Positions 9,949 through 21,922 of a DNA stretch of 64,000 bases are shown piece by piece. The DNA is taken from positions 38,452,501 through 38,516,500 of the forward strand of contig CM065378.1 in assembly GCA_033060915.1 (NCBI GenBank), written 5' to 3'. The notes under the pieces were generated by a model. The model saw nothing but the letters and a program-made list of their open reading frames with translations. It did no database searches and was not told where the DNA came from. This DNA is from Euryodendron excelsum (taxonomy: Eukaryota > Streptophyta > Magnoliopsida > Ericales > Pentaphylacaceae). Within the stretch, counting starts at the first letter, position 1. Each line of letters starts with the position of its first letter. The position numbers were made by a program, and so were the translations under genes.

Positions 9949-12900
9949 ATTCGAAAGGAATTTAAGGAAAAAAACTTGTGTCCAACTTGTATTCATCAAT
10001 TGAGATAAGATTCATCATATTCTTCCTTGACCTATTTTATTTCTATGGTTTAGTACGTGCTAATATATTTAGTGCCATGAGAGGAGGTGGAAGAAGATGA
10101 TGGAAGAGATGGGTGGTTAGGGGTTTTCATGGTGGAAACTCAAAGTTTTCATGTTTGTGATGAATTGGTTTAGCTAAAAATATTCTTTGTAACTGAATTT
10201 TTGAACAAATTAACTTAAGATTATGATGGTAATTTGAGTTTTGGTTTCACTTAAAAATATTGTAATTTCGAATTATGGTGAATTTTTTAAGTCGGACTGT
10301 TTTTGCAGAATTTTGATATCCAGATCTGCGACCTCTAACTTAACAAAACATTAGACCAAGTTAGAGTAATGAAAAAATTATGAAATTTTTACTGTATCTA
10401 TTTGATATGTGGATGATAATATGTACTAAATTTTAGATCATTTTGATATCGTTTACTTATGTTAAGAACCGCTCAAATATGGACCATCTATAGTTGAATT
10501 CTCATTTTTACAACACTGCCTTGTTTTATAAAATACCAAATAAATACTTAAGCTTGTTCAAATAATATGAAATTTGGCCTGGATACTCTTTGAAATGTCT
10601 AGTTTGTATTCTCAAAGTTTTGAAATATTTTGGTATAAGCTTACGAAGTTGTGTACATGTTAGGAGACCTGTGTCAATTTTGACAGACTAGAGGACTTAG
10701 TGAATTTTGATACTTTTCAGCTATTGCATTATATTGGGAGCTTAATTAAAGTTATCATATGACATTTCTAATATATTATGTCAGTTCTATGACTTTTTTG
10801 GGGATGTATGCATTATGTTCAAGTATTATGGTGAAATTATATATTGATGTTCCTAAACTAACACAGTTGTGGTGATAGGAGCTAACGGAAGGTAAGATCC
10901 TTTAATGACATCTAATAAGTGATCTTTGTCATGGTGTGTGCATTTAGTGACAGGTGGAAATTGAGATAATCTTATTCATATAGAAGTGAATGTATTGTTT
11001 GTCTTGTTATGTACGTTAATGTTGATTTGTGGAAATATAGATAGTCTTATTCATATTGAATTATTTAATGATTATCTATAACATACTATTAATGAGGTTT
11101 TGTATGGGGAGACATTTCATACTATTCATATCTTATGCCAATACATTTCATGGAGGAAGGTTTTGCCAATGTGGGGTAACCTAAACATTAACCGATGTGG
11201 GGTTGATCTAAAAGGGTGCTAATGTGGAGCATCCTTGATAACGAGTCATCACTCAATGAGCTAACATTATCTAAATTTGGGCGCATATATGGGTGATACA
11301 TTCATTGTATTGAGGCGTTCATGCTATTATATCTATTGATCATTTATACCTAGATGTGCATTGTGTGTGTTTGTTATCATTGTTTATGAATTTGATTATC
11401 TATTGTGAGTGCGTTGACTTTCAGCTTATGCCCACACAGACCTTTTTGATAGGTGAGCTAAAGAAGGAGTTCAGTTCACTGTAGTTCTAGTTGTTACCAT
11501 AGTGGCGTCTATATTGGTTTCAGGAGTGTCGAGTCTTGGGGACGAACTTTTGCTACTTTACTTTTGTTTCTTGTCATGTTTTGTATAAGATATTAAGACT
11601 TGATTTTATATAATATTTTATGTCACGAATTTATAATGATGTAAATAACATATAGCTTACTTTTACTATATGGTACGGTATGGATGCATAGTTCTTGTAC
11701 ATACATATGTTGAGTCAATTTGTAATTTATCTTTTAGTGTGTGGTAAGATATCGTTCGCAAGCACGATTACCTGTGTGATCATACTCTGTCTAATATGAT
11801 ATTAATAATATTTAATTAGATTGGAAATGTGACAATTTAAATCCCATAGAGATTATTAGGAATTAGCAGTTCACTTAATCACCTACCATAACCTCTTGCA
11901 TCCACACTTTAAGCAAAGACCTGACCATTTTGCAGTAACTATCATGAGAAAAATAGAAGTATTACAAGATTATATCCATAATTTAGGGGTGGTGTTAATT
12001 CTGTCATTTCATTCTCAGACGAAATGACACAACTATAAACTGTAGGCCTGGGCATTAATTCTGTAATTTTGTTCCTAGTCTCCGAGCAATTGTAGTCTCG
12101 GACATTTGAAGTTTGACTTTCACATTATATTCACCCAATACATGTGACTTGTAACAGTGGCAGATAAGAGTTTACATCACAAGGATGAGTCTAGGGCCAA
12201 AAAAAAAAAAAATGCCTTTGAGATGGCTACTCTTTCAATCACTCTCATTTGGTTTTCCATTTTTTTTTTTTAACTTTTTACCTTCTCCTTTCTCATCCAT
12301 GTTTTCCTAGCACAACTTTTACCTTATTTATTTATTTATTTTTATGATGACGAACCTTTCGAGTAGGGTCACATTAAACTTATCCATTCATGTTTGTTAG
12401 AAAAAGAAAAAATACATAAACATTTAAATACATTCTTTATTTTTTTTGAATTTCAGTGTATTTTTTAAGCATTACTTAGCTTTACTTCTTTATTCACATT
12501 AGGGTAGATCTTCTACTTGTTAGGTGGTATTTGACTCACTTAACAGAGGACTCTAGCACTATGTGAGTTATGGAGTAACGATGTCATGGTACTTCAAGAG
12601 CATTGAATAATTTTTTGTGCAGATGGTGTCATGGTTTAGGTCACACAATTCTATCATTTTAATTAGTTGAAAGAACTATACTCCGGTCTTTGAATTGACA
12701 AACAAGGAGCTAATCTTATCAAATTTCTGAACTCAAATGGTCAAATACTCTAACTCAAATAGTCAAATTCTCACATTCTAATTTAAACCATAATTAGTTA
12801 CCATATGTATTGTTATGGTATTAAAATATATAATAACACAACTTTTATTAAAATTTACATAAAAATTTTTGTAATTTAATTAAAAAATTACAATTGTTTC

Positions 12901-13249
12901 TTTTAATTATTTTGAATATTATAAATTGAGATATTTTTGAAGAAATTGACACATACAAAAAATTAAAACAATCCTTTGTTTATATATTTATACTTAAATA
13001 AGTATATAAACAAGTTTTAGAGACACTTTAGTTTTGAGATATTTTTGCAAATGATGCTCTCACACACCGTACCTGTCTTGTGTGACTTATATTAGGTCAT
13101 TCTTATATAATTTAGGTGTGGAATTCCTTTGTCATCTTGTTATCAATATTTCTTTCTACCTTTGAGATGCTACTAAGAAACTTTGTAGGAAATAAAGACA
13201 AGCAAGTTTGCTTTGCTTTTTCTTCCAAACACATGTTTAAGAGTATTGA

Positions 13250-13575
13250 AGGATCTATAGGCCTAACCCAATTTTGAAAATTTGCAAGGTGTGGGTATAT
13301 ATAAAGGTAATAGCCTTCGTATCTAGGTGATATAAAACTTCACTCACACCCTTTTTCACGCAAAATGTAGAGATGTGATGTAAAAATGTGGGCTGAGTGG
13401 TCTTAAGATGTGAATAGCATTCAAAACTTAACTCTGATATCATGTTGAAGAACCCATGGACCTAACTCAATTTTAAAGACATGATTGTAAGTTGAGACTT
13501 GTCCAAGGATATGTAGAAGTGATGACATTCGAATTTGGGCGATATGAGACTTCACTCACATCCTTCCTCATTTGA
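13250..13575. repeat. Two-copy imperfect repeat of about 110-130 bp
   Basis: Two blocks share the series CCTAACCCAATTTT/CCTAACTCAATTTT, GTGATATAAAACTTCACTCACACC/GCGATATGAGACTTCACTCACATCC, separated by a non-repeated segment. They start near 13260 and 13460. They look like degraded copies of one dispersed repeat; the class is unknown. Confidence 0.6.
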
Positions 13576-14159
13576 AGCATAGTGATATGAGAGAAAAACG
13601 TAAGATTCAAGAGATTTTATTACTTTTTTATTTTAAATTTTTTTTGTTCAACACTCTTCAATGTGCTATAGATACAGTGTACATGTCTTTGGTTTACTTG
13701 ATCAATTCAATATTCAGAGATTTATCTCTTCCTCTCTATTTCTCATATTATTCTAACATTAGATCAAAACCAAACATCTTTGGCATCTGCTGTAACCCTC
13801 TTAGCCGCCGTCGGTAAGCCTTGACTACCGTGCCACTCGTCAAATGGTTATTCTACATCACCTCATTGTTTTTTGGTCCAACCTAGGATTGATGAAATCG
13901 ATTTTGAACTACATCAACAGCTTCGAATTGATGGGACGAACCCTGGAGACAAAAATCAGCTCGAAAGAAGCAGAGATGTGCCCACACGCTCCATCATTGG
14001 TTTTGCGCGTCATCCCATGTGCAGCCATCCAAATTACATGCCTTGGGATTCTATCACGCGCTGAGAGTGGGCTCTGTCCTTCGCCCTACCCTTAGCTCCC
14101 TCCACGCGCGCGCACCAGCTGAATCTACTAGTGCACCTTAGATATAGCTGTGAGACATG

Positions 14160-14611
14160 GAATACAGGGTGAACCTTAGACATAGTTGGTAGTGCTAACT
14201 TGTGTAATACTTTTCCAATATGCTATGGGATTTGATGAGAAACAAAAAGATTTAGGGCAAGTTTGGCCTCTCGCCTAAGTGATAACGAACTATGTTTGAA
14301 TTACTGCAGTCTTAAAGAACGCCCAATCTCCCACCTCAAACTGCCTCTTAGTTCTGTGCCTATCTGTAAACCATTTCATTATTTGCTGAGACTGTTGTAG
14401 ATGATCCTTAAAGAGTTGAATTATCAATCCTTCAATGTGTTATCTATTGTAGTTGTGATAGATGAGTTTGGAATATACAAAACCAAAGTATGGGGTATGC
14501 CCATATGCTGCCTCATAAGGAGTTAAACCAATAGAGACATGGTAGGTGGTACTATACCACTATTCAGCTAAGGACAACCATTTTTCCCACTCCCTTGGCC
14601 TATCACCAGTT
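14160..14611 (-). pseudogene. Gypsy-1 pol fragment A: integrase C-terminal part
   Basis: On the minus strand this segment gives, with stops, WEKWLSLAE-WY and then SIGLTPYEAAYGHTP, and nearer 14160 KLALPTMSKVHPVFHVSQL. These are landmarks of the Ty3/gypsy integrase core and its C-terminal (GPY/chromodomain-side) region. Its upstream continuation is at 18975-19350, so the non-coding LTR element 14617-18969 was inserted inside the integrase gene. Several stops and frameshifts make it dead. The real left boundary is unclear. Confidence 0.8.
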
Positions 14612-14616
14612 GGCAC

Positions 14617-15216
14617 TGTTGGTATATTGTGATAAAAATTTTAAAATTTTTTATATTACAATTAGTATTATAATTTTAATTACTATCCTATTCATGACCT
14701 ATTTGTTCCAAACATTATGTTGGGTGTTACAAATCATTTAGTGATCTGTTTTATTATATTTATGTGAGCTTTTATAGCAATCATTATTGATTTGACTGTT
14801 GGTCTTGTGGGGGGTTTATCAAGAGACCTATTTCATTTATTATATGGTGTATGTATATAATATAGAGGTGCATGGTCATTGTTTCACATACTTAAAACAA
14901 ACTTTCTACTTGTATTTTATGGCAGTCACGGCTGGGACTGTTCATCTTCTTTCAATTGGGGTGACACTTGAGGAGAGTGGCTTGTGAGCACTTGGGTTGA
15001 ATCTTGGAGCCGTTGATGCCCACTAAAACCTTCACGTAGGGAGGCACAATAACTTTAAGAGAGCGACTCTGTTGTGCCTCACTATCTTATAAGCTAGAGT
15101 GTTTTAATTTATAATTTCATATTATATGATGTATTTGTTTTATTGTCATTTAAATATATTAGTGAATGATGATTTTTTTTTCATTTAATCTCTATTATGT
15201 GATTTTTAGACTAATA
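14617..15216 (+). repeat. 5' LTR of the non-coding LTR element
   Basis: It starts TGTTGGTATATTG and ends CTAATA (the partner ends CTAACA). It matches 18301-18969 along its length, for example the shared GAGCACTTGGGTTGAATCTT. A TATA-like ATGTATATAATATAGAGG near 14850 could be the core promoter. I see no canonical initiator-tRNA-Met PBS immediately after 15216. Confidence 0.87.
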
Positions 15217-18200
15217 GTTTAAAGTCGTTGTAATTCTCTAAATCAACATAATCTGAGCTATTGTCTATATGTCTTGATATGCTATAGAAGCTTGCATGTC
15301 TGCATGAAAAATATTTTATATCTATTTTGCTTTGATTTTCGGTTTGGTATTTTCATGTGGGACTAAGTAACATGCTATGTGAGTTTTGTTGTCATGAGCT
15401 ATAGAATGCTGTTTCATTGGGACTAATTTTCTTATTCCATTTTCTCATAAGATGCAAAAAACTTATATATTCCAATAAACAGAAGCTACTGATTTTCATT
15501 AGAGAATATTGCAAATATATATGTATATGCATGTTTGGAAATCAAGGGAATTTTGTTTTTTGTGAAATTGCATGATATGTATGCATTTCTCAAGTGCTGT
15601 TGAGGTGTGTTTTAGTCATATAGATGCATGAGATCCTGGTAAGATTATTTGGTCATTGGTTGTACTAAGACTTTTTGGAGTGTATGTTTGATCACATGTA
15701 AGTTTCGAAGGTAATCTGCATATCTTCCTTATTAACAACAATGACATGTATATGATGGTTTTATGTTCACCCAAATGCATGGTTTTTTTTTGTTTTTTTT
15801 TTTTCAGATATGGAATATTGATATGGGTGTTGTATTGGTTTAAAAGTTTATTGTTAAAAAAAATTGAAGTTTTCTGTTCATGTATAACAAAAATTATTTC
15901 AATGTTTTCAGTGTCTTAATTAAAACTTGGTTTTGTTTAAAGCAGTTTCGGTAAATTATTTTGTTGCATGTCTATTTAGCCGGTTGATGGGTTGACTTTG
16001 GTTCGGATCATGACTATTGGATAGTGTTATTTGATATTTGAATATGTGCTATGGGCCGCAGGATATGTGAAAGAATTTAAACTCCTTTAATTGTGTGACC
16101 AGTTAATTGTTTTTTTAAATTCCAAAATTAATATTTTAGTGCCTTGTATTAATTTCATTGAATAAGTGCTAATAGATAGTATTTCTTGTATCTGTAACTT
16201 ATGCCTTGAATTGTTTAGTATGTTTAATTTCGCGATTAAAGGAAACTGTTTCAGGTTATATTTTGAATATAAAAGGTGTTTGGTATTGAACTGTAAAAAC
16301 TGATGGTTTTCAACATGGCTGTGTTTAAATGAGATTATGGACTGTCGCATAAGTAAAGAGAACCTTTAGCTGATATTCTATGATTTTAGTTATTGCATAT
16401 GGTAGTTTATTTTGGTTACTTTGCTTGAAATTTTAATATTGTGGGTCAATTGGGGTCGATATACTAAGAGCGTTTTATTGAATTTAATAGAATATTTTGT
16501 GCACTACTTGATTAAGCTTTCATGAGTTGTGGCCGTTACATACAGTGCACTAGTGTGTTTTTATATAACTAACATCATCATGTGTGTAGCTGTGGTTGTG
16601 TGAGAATTTGAACAAGGCACACACATAAGTTCTTTTAATATCAGTAACTCATCTTTCTAGAGAGAGGTAATCATTCTTGCAAGTGTTCCTGTGTTAGTCA
16701 TAATTCTTACTTTCTCTGCCAATGCTCATGCTGAGCTAACTTACTTGGATGTAGCTGGTTATGGTGTATATCCATTAAGTGATATAATATTAATTTAATG
16801 TAAGATGTGACTGTTTGAGAAGGAATAATATTTGAATATTTGTAAGGTGGTGGAAGATGTATTATCTGATGATGGTACTAATTTTTCTGCAACATTTTGG
16901 TTTCCAAGGTGTTGTAATTAGTGGTTGGATTTTATTTGTCTTAGTCTCTTTTCATCTGCAATATGAAGATTGTGTTTGATTGCATATAAAAAATTCAAAG
17001 TTTCCCATTGTGCCTATGTTTTCTATTAATTTGTAGAGCACCAGTAGTTCGTATGATTTTTCCATTGTGTTTTGAAAGTTTGGCACAGGTACAGTTCTCA
17101 AAACTCAAGTGGTAGACGAAAAAGCTTCTTGCCAAGTTCTGGAGAGAGAGGAGATGTATGTGAGAGTTGTATTTTCACTATGCGAGTTACCTAATAGAGT
17201 TTTCTTATCGAATATTTTATTACGTGATGTCACGTGAGACTAATATAATTTTGTGTTTTAGAATTTTTGCTTAAAATTTTCATAGGTATAGCGCTCAGAA
17301 TTTCTCTATGGAAAAGAAAAGCTCATTGTCCTGTGTGCTCTTTAGATAACAACAAAATGTGAGGGTTATAGCTGTCTCATTATCTCGTTACCAAAATTTA
17401 AGCAAATATTTTATTTTGTGATGTAATGTATTGTGGTGCTACTAATATCAGTTTGGAGATTTTTGTTTTGAAATTTTACAGGTGGCAAAGTAAAGCATGA
17501 ATAGTGAGACTTGAAAATGAGAAAACTAAATTGAGGTATATGGCTTGAGAAGTCAAAATGATACTTAATGCCTTTGGATTATTGCATGAGGCTACATCCT
17601 TATTTGATCGGGGGGGATGAGTGAGCTCACAGGGAGTCACCGAGGGAGGTAATCCAATATCTGTGATTGGAGGTCCCATGAAAGATGTCCAATAGGCAGA
17701 AACAATCCATACAGCATGACTCATGTCCAACACTCAATAAATTAGGAGACACAATATAGATGTTCTCCTGTTCATTCCTAAGGCACGTGTACTGTGAAAT
17801 GTGAATGTTAAGGAAATGTGTTAACCTTGAATGAGTCCAAGGTGGGCATTCTCCCATAGGGTATTTGTCATATGTGCTCTTAGAGGATTCACCCAAGTGA
17901 GAGCCGTCGTGAAGCTGCGACTGTGAGAATTGGGCTGTTCTCTAGTAACTTTCATAAGAATCAAGATTCAATGCATGACCATTAATCGCACTACCCCGCG
18001 AACATGTCTAATAGTCAATATTATGTGTATGACATGTCAAACTCTGACTCAAATGATCTAGTTCAAGACCTAGTTCACTATGATTTCTTCAGAGGGAGAC
18101 TGTTATCACTAAGTGAGGTTTAAGTCTAGAAGACACCTACACCTATTACACAGTATTATGGTTGCCAAATTTTTATATATTAATTTATTTTGGTTTGCTA

Positions 18201-18300
18201 AATTTTCATATATTAGTTTATTATGGTTTGTGTTATATTTGTATTATGGAGAAATTTCACAATTTTATAATGCTTCAAAGTTTTAAAACTTATGGGGGAT
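15217..18300 (+). other. Internal non-coding domain of the LARD-like element
   Basis: There are 3.1 kb without gag or pol similarity. The left two thirds are AT-rich and resemble intron sequence. At 17087-17479 there is a two-unit tandem repeat whose units begin after splice-acceptor-like strings. The last 600 bp (about 17600-18200) are GC-richer and include a 260-codon-scale stretch with no conserved domain; the minus-strand ORFs there have no recognisable motif. The origin of the internal sequence is unknown. Confidence 0.6.
17087..17479 (+). repeat. Two-unit ~197-bp tandem repeat with acceptor-like junctions
   Basis: Units start at 17087 and 17284, and the pattern restarts at 17480 (spacings 197 and 196). 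Each start has an AG|GT context (CACAGGTACAG, CATAGGTATAG, TACAGGTGGCA) preceded by a T-rich tract. Interiors share AATATTTTATTxxGTGATGT. Identity is low but the register is even. Confidence 0.65.
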
Positions 18301-18969
18301 TGTTGCTATATTGTGATAAAAGTTTTAAAACTTTCATATTACAATTAGTATTATAATTTTAATTACTATCCTATTCATGACCTATTTGTTACAAACATTA
18401 TGTTGGGTGTCACAAATCATTTAATGATCTCTTTTATTATATTTATGTGAGCTTTTATAGTAATCATTATTGATTTGACCGTCGGTCTTGTGTGGGGGTT
18501 TGTCAAGAGTCCTATTTCATTTATTATATGGTGTATGTATATATATAGAGAGGTGCATGGTCATTGTTTTGATGAGAAAGGAAAATGGAGAAGACTATTC
18601 TTTACAGAAAAGCTTCACCATTATATGTATACTATTTTCTTCTAGTTTCACATACTTTCTATTTGTATTTTGTAGCAATCACGGCTAGGACGATTCATCT
18701 TCTCTTAATTTGGCGTGACACCTGAGAAGAATGGCTTGTGAGCACTTGGGTTGAATCTTGGAGCCATTGATGTTCGCTAAAATCTTCACGTAGGGAGGCA
18801 CAATAACTTTAAGACAGCAACTATGTCGTGCCTTACTATCTCACAGACCACACTGTTTTAATCTATATTTTCGTATTATATGGTGTATTTTTTTTATTGT
18901 CATTTAAATATATTAGTGAATGATGTTTTCTTTTTATTTAATCTCTATTATATGATTTTTCGACTAACA
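18301..18969 (+). repeat. 3' LTR of the non-coding LTR element
   Basis: Partner of 14617-15216. It is about 70 bp longer because of an extra segment near 18570-18645 (GATGAGAAAGGAAAATGG...), absent from the 5' LTR. The end CTAACA is followed by the duplicated GACAC. Confidence 0.87.
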
Positions 18970-18974
18970 GACAC

Positions 18975-19350
18975 TTTAGGTAATTTTTGAGACATCTGTT
19001 GATGACTTTAGATTGTCCATCATTTTGAAGATGGTATTAGGAGCTCATACTGAGCTCACCATGATGGTTGGCATGCCATGTAACTTGAAGACTGTATCAA
19101 AGAAGACTTGTGCTACCACTAAAGCTATATGTGGATGGAACAAACTTAAGAAATGAGAAATGAACAAATTTAGAGAGTCTATCTACCACTACCATTGAAA
19201 GTTTGGATGTGCAGTATGATCTCTTTCTAATTCCTGGATCACTCCTTCTAGCTTATGATCATTCACCCAGTTATTTGAAGGACACTCTCAAACCTTGCTA
19301 TAGAGATGGCCATTATTATCCATTAATCAAGTTCTACCCTGGATAAGGGA
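18975..19350 (-). pseudogene. Gypsy-1 pol fragment B: integrase core between RNase H and fragment A
   Basis: Minus-strand translation gives IVVVDRLSKFxHFSFLKF (first catalytic region of a Ty3/gypsy integrase) and then a DGQSKVINRCLKNYLKC-like block at its low-coordinate end. That block is exactly where the non-coding LTR element interrupts. The high-coordinate end reads NPLSRVEL, the usual RNase H exit (ADxLSR), whose preceding residues lie beyond Copia-2 at 30325. The zinc-binding domain expected between these blocks is missing, so an internal deletion is likely. Confidence 0.78.
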
Positions 19351-19355
19351 TTAGC
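19351..19355. repeat. Copia-2 target-site duplication, left copy (TTAGC)
   Basis: TTAGC directly precedes the left LTR and is repeated perfectly at 30320-30324 after the right LTR. Confidence 0.95.
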
Positions 19356-21197
19356 TGTTGACCTAAATGGCAACCTAAAAGGGGGGGTGAATTGAATTTT
19401 TTGAAAATTAATAGCAATTAAGACTAATTAAAAATTAATCTAATTAATAGAACAGTGATCAAGATATATAAAATGCAATGTAATCAAACAGGAAATGAAA
19501 ACAGAGCAAGAAAAGGCACACCAAGAATTACCGAGATTTAACCATAATTCGTGGTCTACGTCCTCACCCTAAGATCCCCTTGAAGTCTTCTTCCACTATG
19601 CAATCTCCAATGACAAAGTGGGTGTTGATTTACTAAGTGCTCAGCTCACTTTTACACAACAACTTCTTCCAGCTACCAAGTGGTTTTGTCCAATATTCAC
19701 TTTAACTTATAAGAGTTTTTTTTTTCTAGAAAAGAACTCGCAAACTCTCACTTACAAGTGTATGAAGTTGTACAAACGAAATACAAACTCTCTATCAAGT
19801 GTGGATAGGAAAATAAAAGTTCACTTAATGCTAAAATAAAGACAAAAGGAATATTCAGATTTTCTCAGCTTGATCAGTCAGTGGTTCATGTTTTTCTTGT
19901 CTCTCTTCTATATAAATGTAGTTGGAAGCTTGTATATAAATCTCTGTATTGATTTCGTCTGTTAGAGGTTGTTGGAGCTCATTTAATGCAAGTCTATTAT
20001 GTTATAATGTTAGAAAAACTAGCTGTTATTTTCCAAGTGTTAACACTTGGTTTTATGTGTCGACACATCTGGTCTGCATTTTTCAGATGTTGTCCACTGT
20101 CTCCATGTGTCGACACATCAACTCCATGTGTCGACACTTAATCATTCTATCTTTAAACTTTTGGCTTCTGTCTTCATGTGTTGACTCTTCATTTTTATGT
20201 GTTGACATATTGCCAGAAATCTTCATTCATTCTTTCAATGATCAAGTTCAGCTTCAACAATACTATAAGATCTTCAAGGAGTCTTCTCTTAGGGGTATGA
20301 TGATAGATCAAAGTTTTCAATTCATCAAAGTTGTCCTCTATTCAATGTGGATTGAATCTATCATTAGATTATCATCTTTTCTTGGTTTCCAATCTGCCAG
20401 AACTTCATTCCATTAATGTAGAGCTCTTCTTCTTCATTGTTGAGCTCTCGCTTTTATTGCCGAACTCTTCTTCCTCATGGCCGAGCTCTCTTTTTCTTTG
20501 TCGAGCTCTTCTTCTTCATTGCCGAGCTCTCTCTTTCTGCTGCTAAGCACTTTTTCATTCATTAAGAGCTTCATATGACGTCTCATTGTCGAGCTTTTTT
20601 TTTGCTGCACATCCTTCTTTCTTCTTTTGGACCAATTCAATGAGTCTTTTATAAGCTTGATGAAGTCTACTCTTGAACGTCTTAATTTCTTTGAATACAT
20701 ACCATCTTCATTGATTCTTTACATCCTATATGAAGTCTTCACTTAGATTCTTTGTAGAGATTATGCAAGTACGATGAATTCTCTTCTCAAATATCTTCAA
20801 TCTCTTCAAAATCAAATCATTTTCAATTGATCTTTACACACTTAATGAGGTCTTTTTTTGAACACCTTCAATATCTTAGAATTCAAGTCAAATTTATTGA
20901 GTCTATGTATACTTAATGAAGTTTTCTTTTAAACACCTTCAATCTCTTTGAATTCAAGTAATTTGTTTGAAGTTGGAATATGTGTCATTGCTCAGTTTGG
21001 TGCATTGCATGACTCTTGGTGTATTATTTGAACTTAGCTTGTTGTGCATCCACTTTGACATGTATTAGACTTTAAGTCAAACTTCTAAGTCTAAATTATA
21101 ATCTTTATTAATCTGCACACAAAGTAAATGCATTAGTAAAATAACATAAGGTTTAGTTATCATCAAAATCAACATGGGGATCAATCTTGAGTCAACA
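19356..21197 (-). repeat. Copia-2 3' LTR
   Basis: It starts TGTTGACC and ends GTCAACA on the plus strand. Contents include copies of ATGTGTCGACACAT (20055-20068, 20105-20118 and degenerate ones nearby), a repeated CGAGCTCT stretch (20408-20600), and repeated CTTCAATCTCTT/GAATTCAAGT units (20760-20960). On the minus strand a TATA-like TTTATATA is near 19905-19915, downstream of the GTCGAC cluster, as expected for U3. The ORFs inside are translations of LTR sequence. Confidence 0.94.
20408..20600. repeat. Degenerate ~25-30-bp tandem repeat (CATTGCCGAGCTCT) in the Copia-2 LTR
   Basis: Six or so units of TTCATTGCCGAGCTCTTC-like sequence follow one another. The same array, shorter, is at about 29575-29720 in the other LTR. 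It translates to serine/leucine-rich peptides on both strands, so the ORFs there are not genes. Confidence 0.75.
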
Positions 21198-21212
21198 ATC
21201 TCCCCCTTTTTG
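21198..21212 (-). promoter_or_regulatory. Copia-2 polypurine tract
   Basis: On the minus strand, AAAAAGGGGGAGAT runs directly into TGTTGAC of the 3' LTR. This is a strong PPT that defines the LTR edge. Confidence 0.9.
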
Positions 21213-21922
21213 ATGATGACAAAACCTTTGCAAATTAAATTGATATACGATTAAATGAAATGGACAAGCTTAGATTGCATACTAGTAGAGAACTCTCCCT
21301 TTGGTTTATAATTAGAAAACTGATGCTTAAGAGACAAAAGATTTTTCAAAAATAACTCTCGAGGAGTTTTTATTAGTTGATTCAAAACAAAGTGAGGTCT
21401 CAAGAAATTATTATTAATTAATTTAAAGACAGATTGAGAGAAATAATTCATGTTACTCCCCTTGAGAACATGCTATATATTTATCAATTATCACTCATTT
21501 CATTTTCATCCAATGCCATATGCAATCAAGTAATCAATATCAATTCATCAAACATTTATTGTTTATTTTACTTTAATTTTTCTCCAATTCTTCTCCCCTT
21601 TTTTGTCAATTTATCAAAGAGAGAGAAAGAAAATGTATATCACAGACATGTACAATACAAAAAAATATTATAACAAAATAACTTATATAATCAGGAAATC
21701 AAGCAAGCCACCAAGTAGTCAAGGCATTAAATTTGCAAACGAGCAATACCATATTTCATTCATCTAAAAAATATTACAAAATGTTTGACAATTGATATCT
21801 ACACAATGTGTAACAAAAAAAATATAACAGAACTATGTCAATGCAAAATGATGGGGTAAGAGGGAATGTGAGGTGGAGAGAAGGAAAAGAGGTAGGGGTA
21901 GATAGGATAAGGAAAGGAGAGT

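Larger units (their letters stand above)
9440..11834 (-). repeat. Possible solo LTR of a Ty3/gypsy element (left end unresolved)
   Basis: The right edge read on the minus strand begins TGTCACATTTCC (11834 downward). Plant chromovirus LTRs often begin with TGTCAC. The sequence to the left is 2 kb or more without ORFs, as in a long LTR. I could not find the other terminus or a matching target-site duplication, and no internal domain is next to it. The left coordinate is only a guess. Confidence 0.25.
9274..14159. other. Gene-free repeat-derived region
   Basis: No ORF here has recognisable domains. Contents that can be named are a 49-bp tandem duplication (9763-9859), a purine tract (9882-9948), a possible solo LTR ending at 11834, a two-copy repeat at about 13250-13575, and a GC-rich stretch at 13800-14110 with overlapping ORFs on one strand. 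That last stretch directly follows the Gypsy-1 pol remnant and is probably its 3' non-coding part. Confidence 0.55.
14617..18969 (+). mobile_element. Non-coding LTR retrotransposon (LARD-like) nested in Gypsy-1 integrase
   Basis: Two direct repeats of 600 and 669 bp flank 3.1 kb with no retroviral ORF. Flanking pentamers are GGCAC (14612-14616) and GACAC (18970-18974), a duplication with one mismatch. A PPT (TATGGGGGAT, 18291-18300) next to the right LTR sets the plus orientation. The LTR start TGTTG and the GGGGGAT-TGTTG junction resemble plant Copia elements, so a Copia autonomous partner is likely (inference). The LTRs differ by eye at roughly one base in fifteen, apart from one indel. Such non-autonomous elements depend on proteins supplied by others. 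Confidence 0.85.

Noticed and set aside
13844..14095. Two overlapping plus-strand ORFs in a GC-rich stretch
   Set aside because: They share the same DNA in different frames, without motifs, next to the Gypsy-1 pol remnant.
17476..17896. Overlapping minus-strand ORFs of 85 and 89 residues
   Set aside because: They lie in the interior of the non-coding LTR element, with no known motif and low plausibility as genes.
20055..20210. Spaced palindromic repeats that could suggest a CRISPR-like array
   Set aside because: Short, degenerate and irregularly spaced inside a plant retrotransposon LTR; a cis-regulatory reading fits better.
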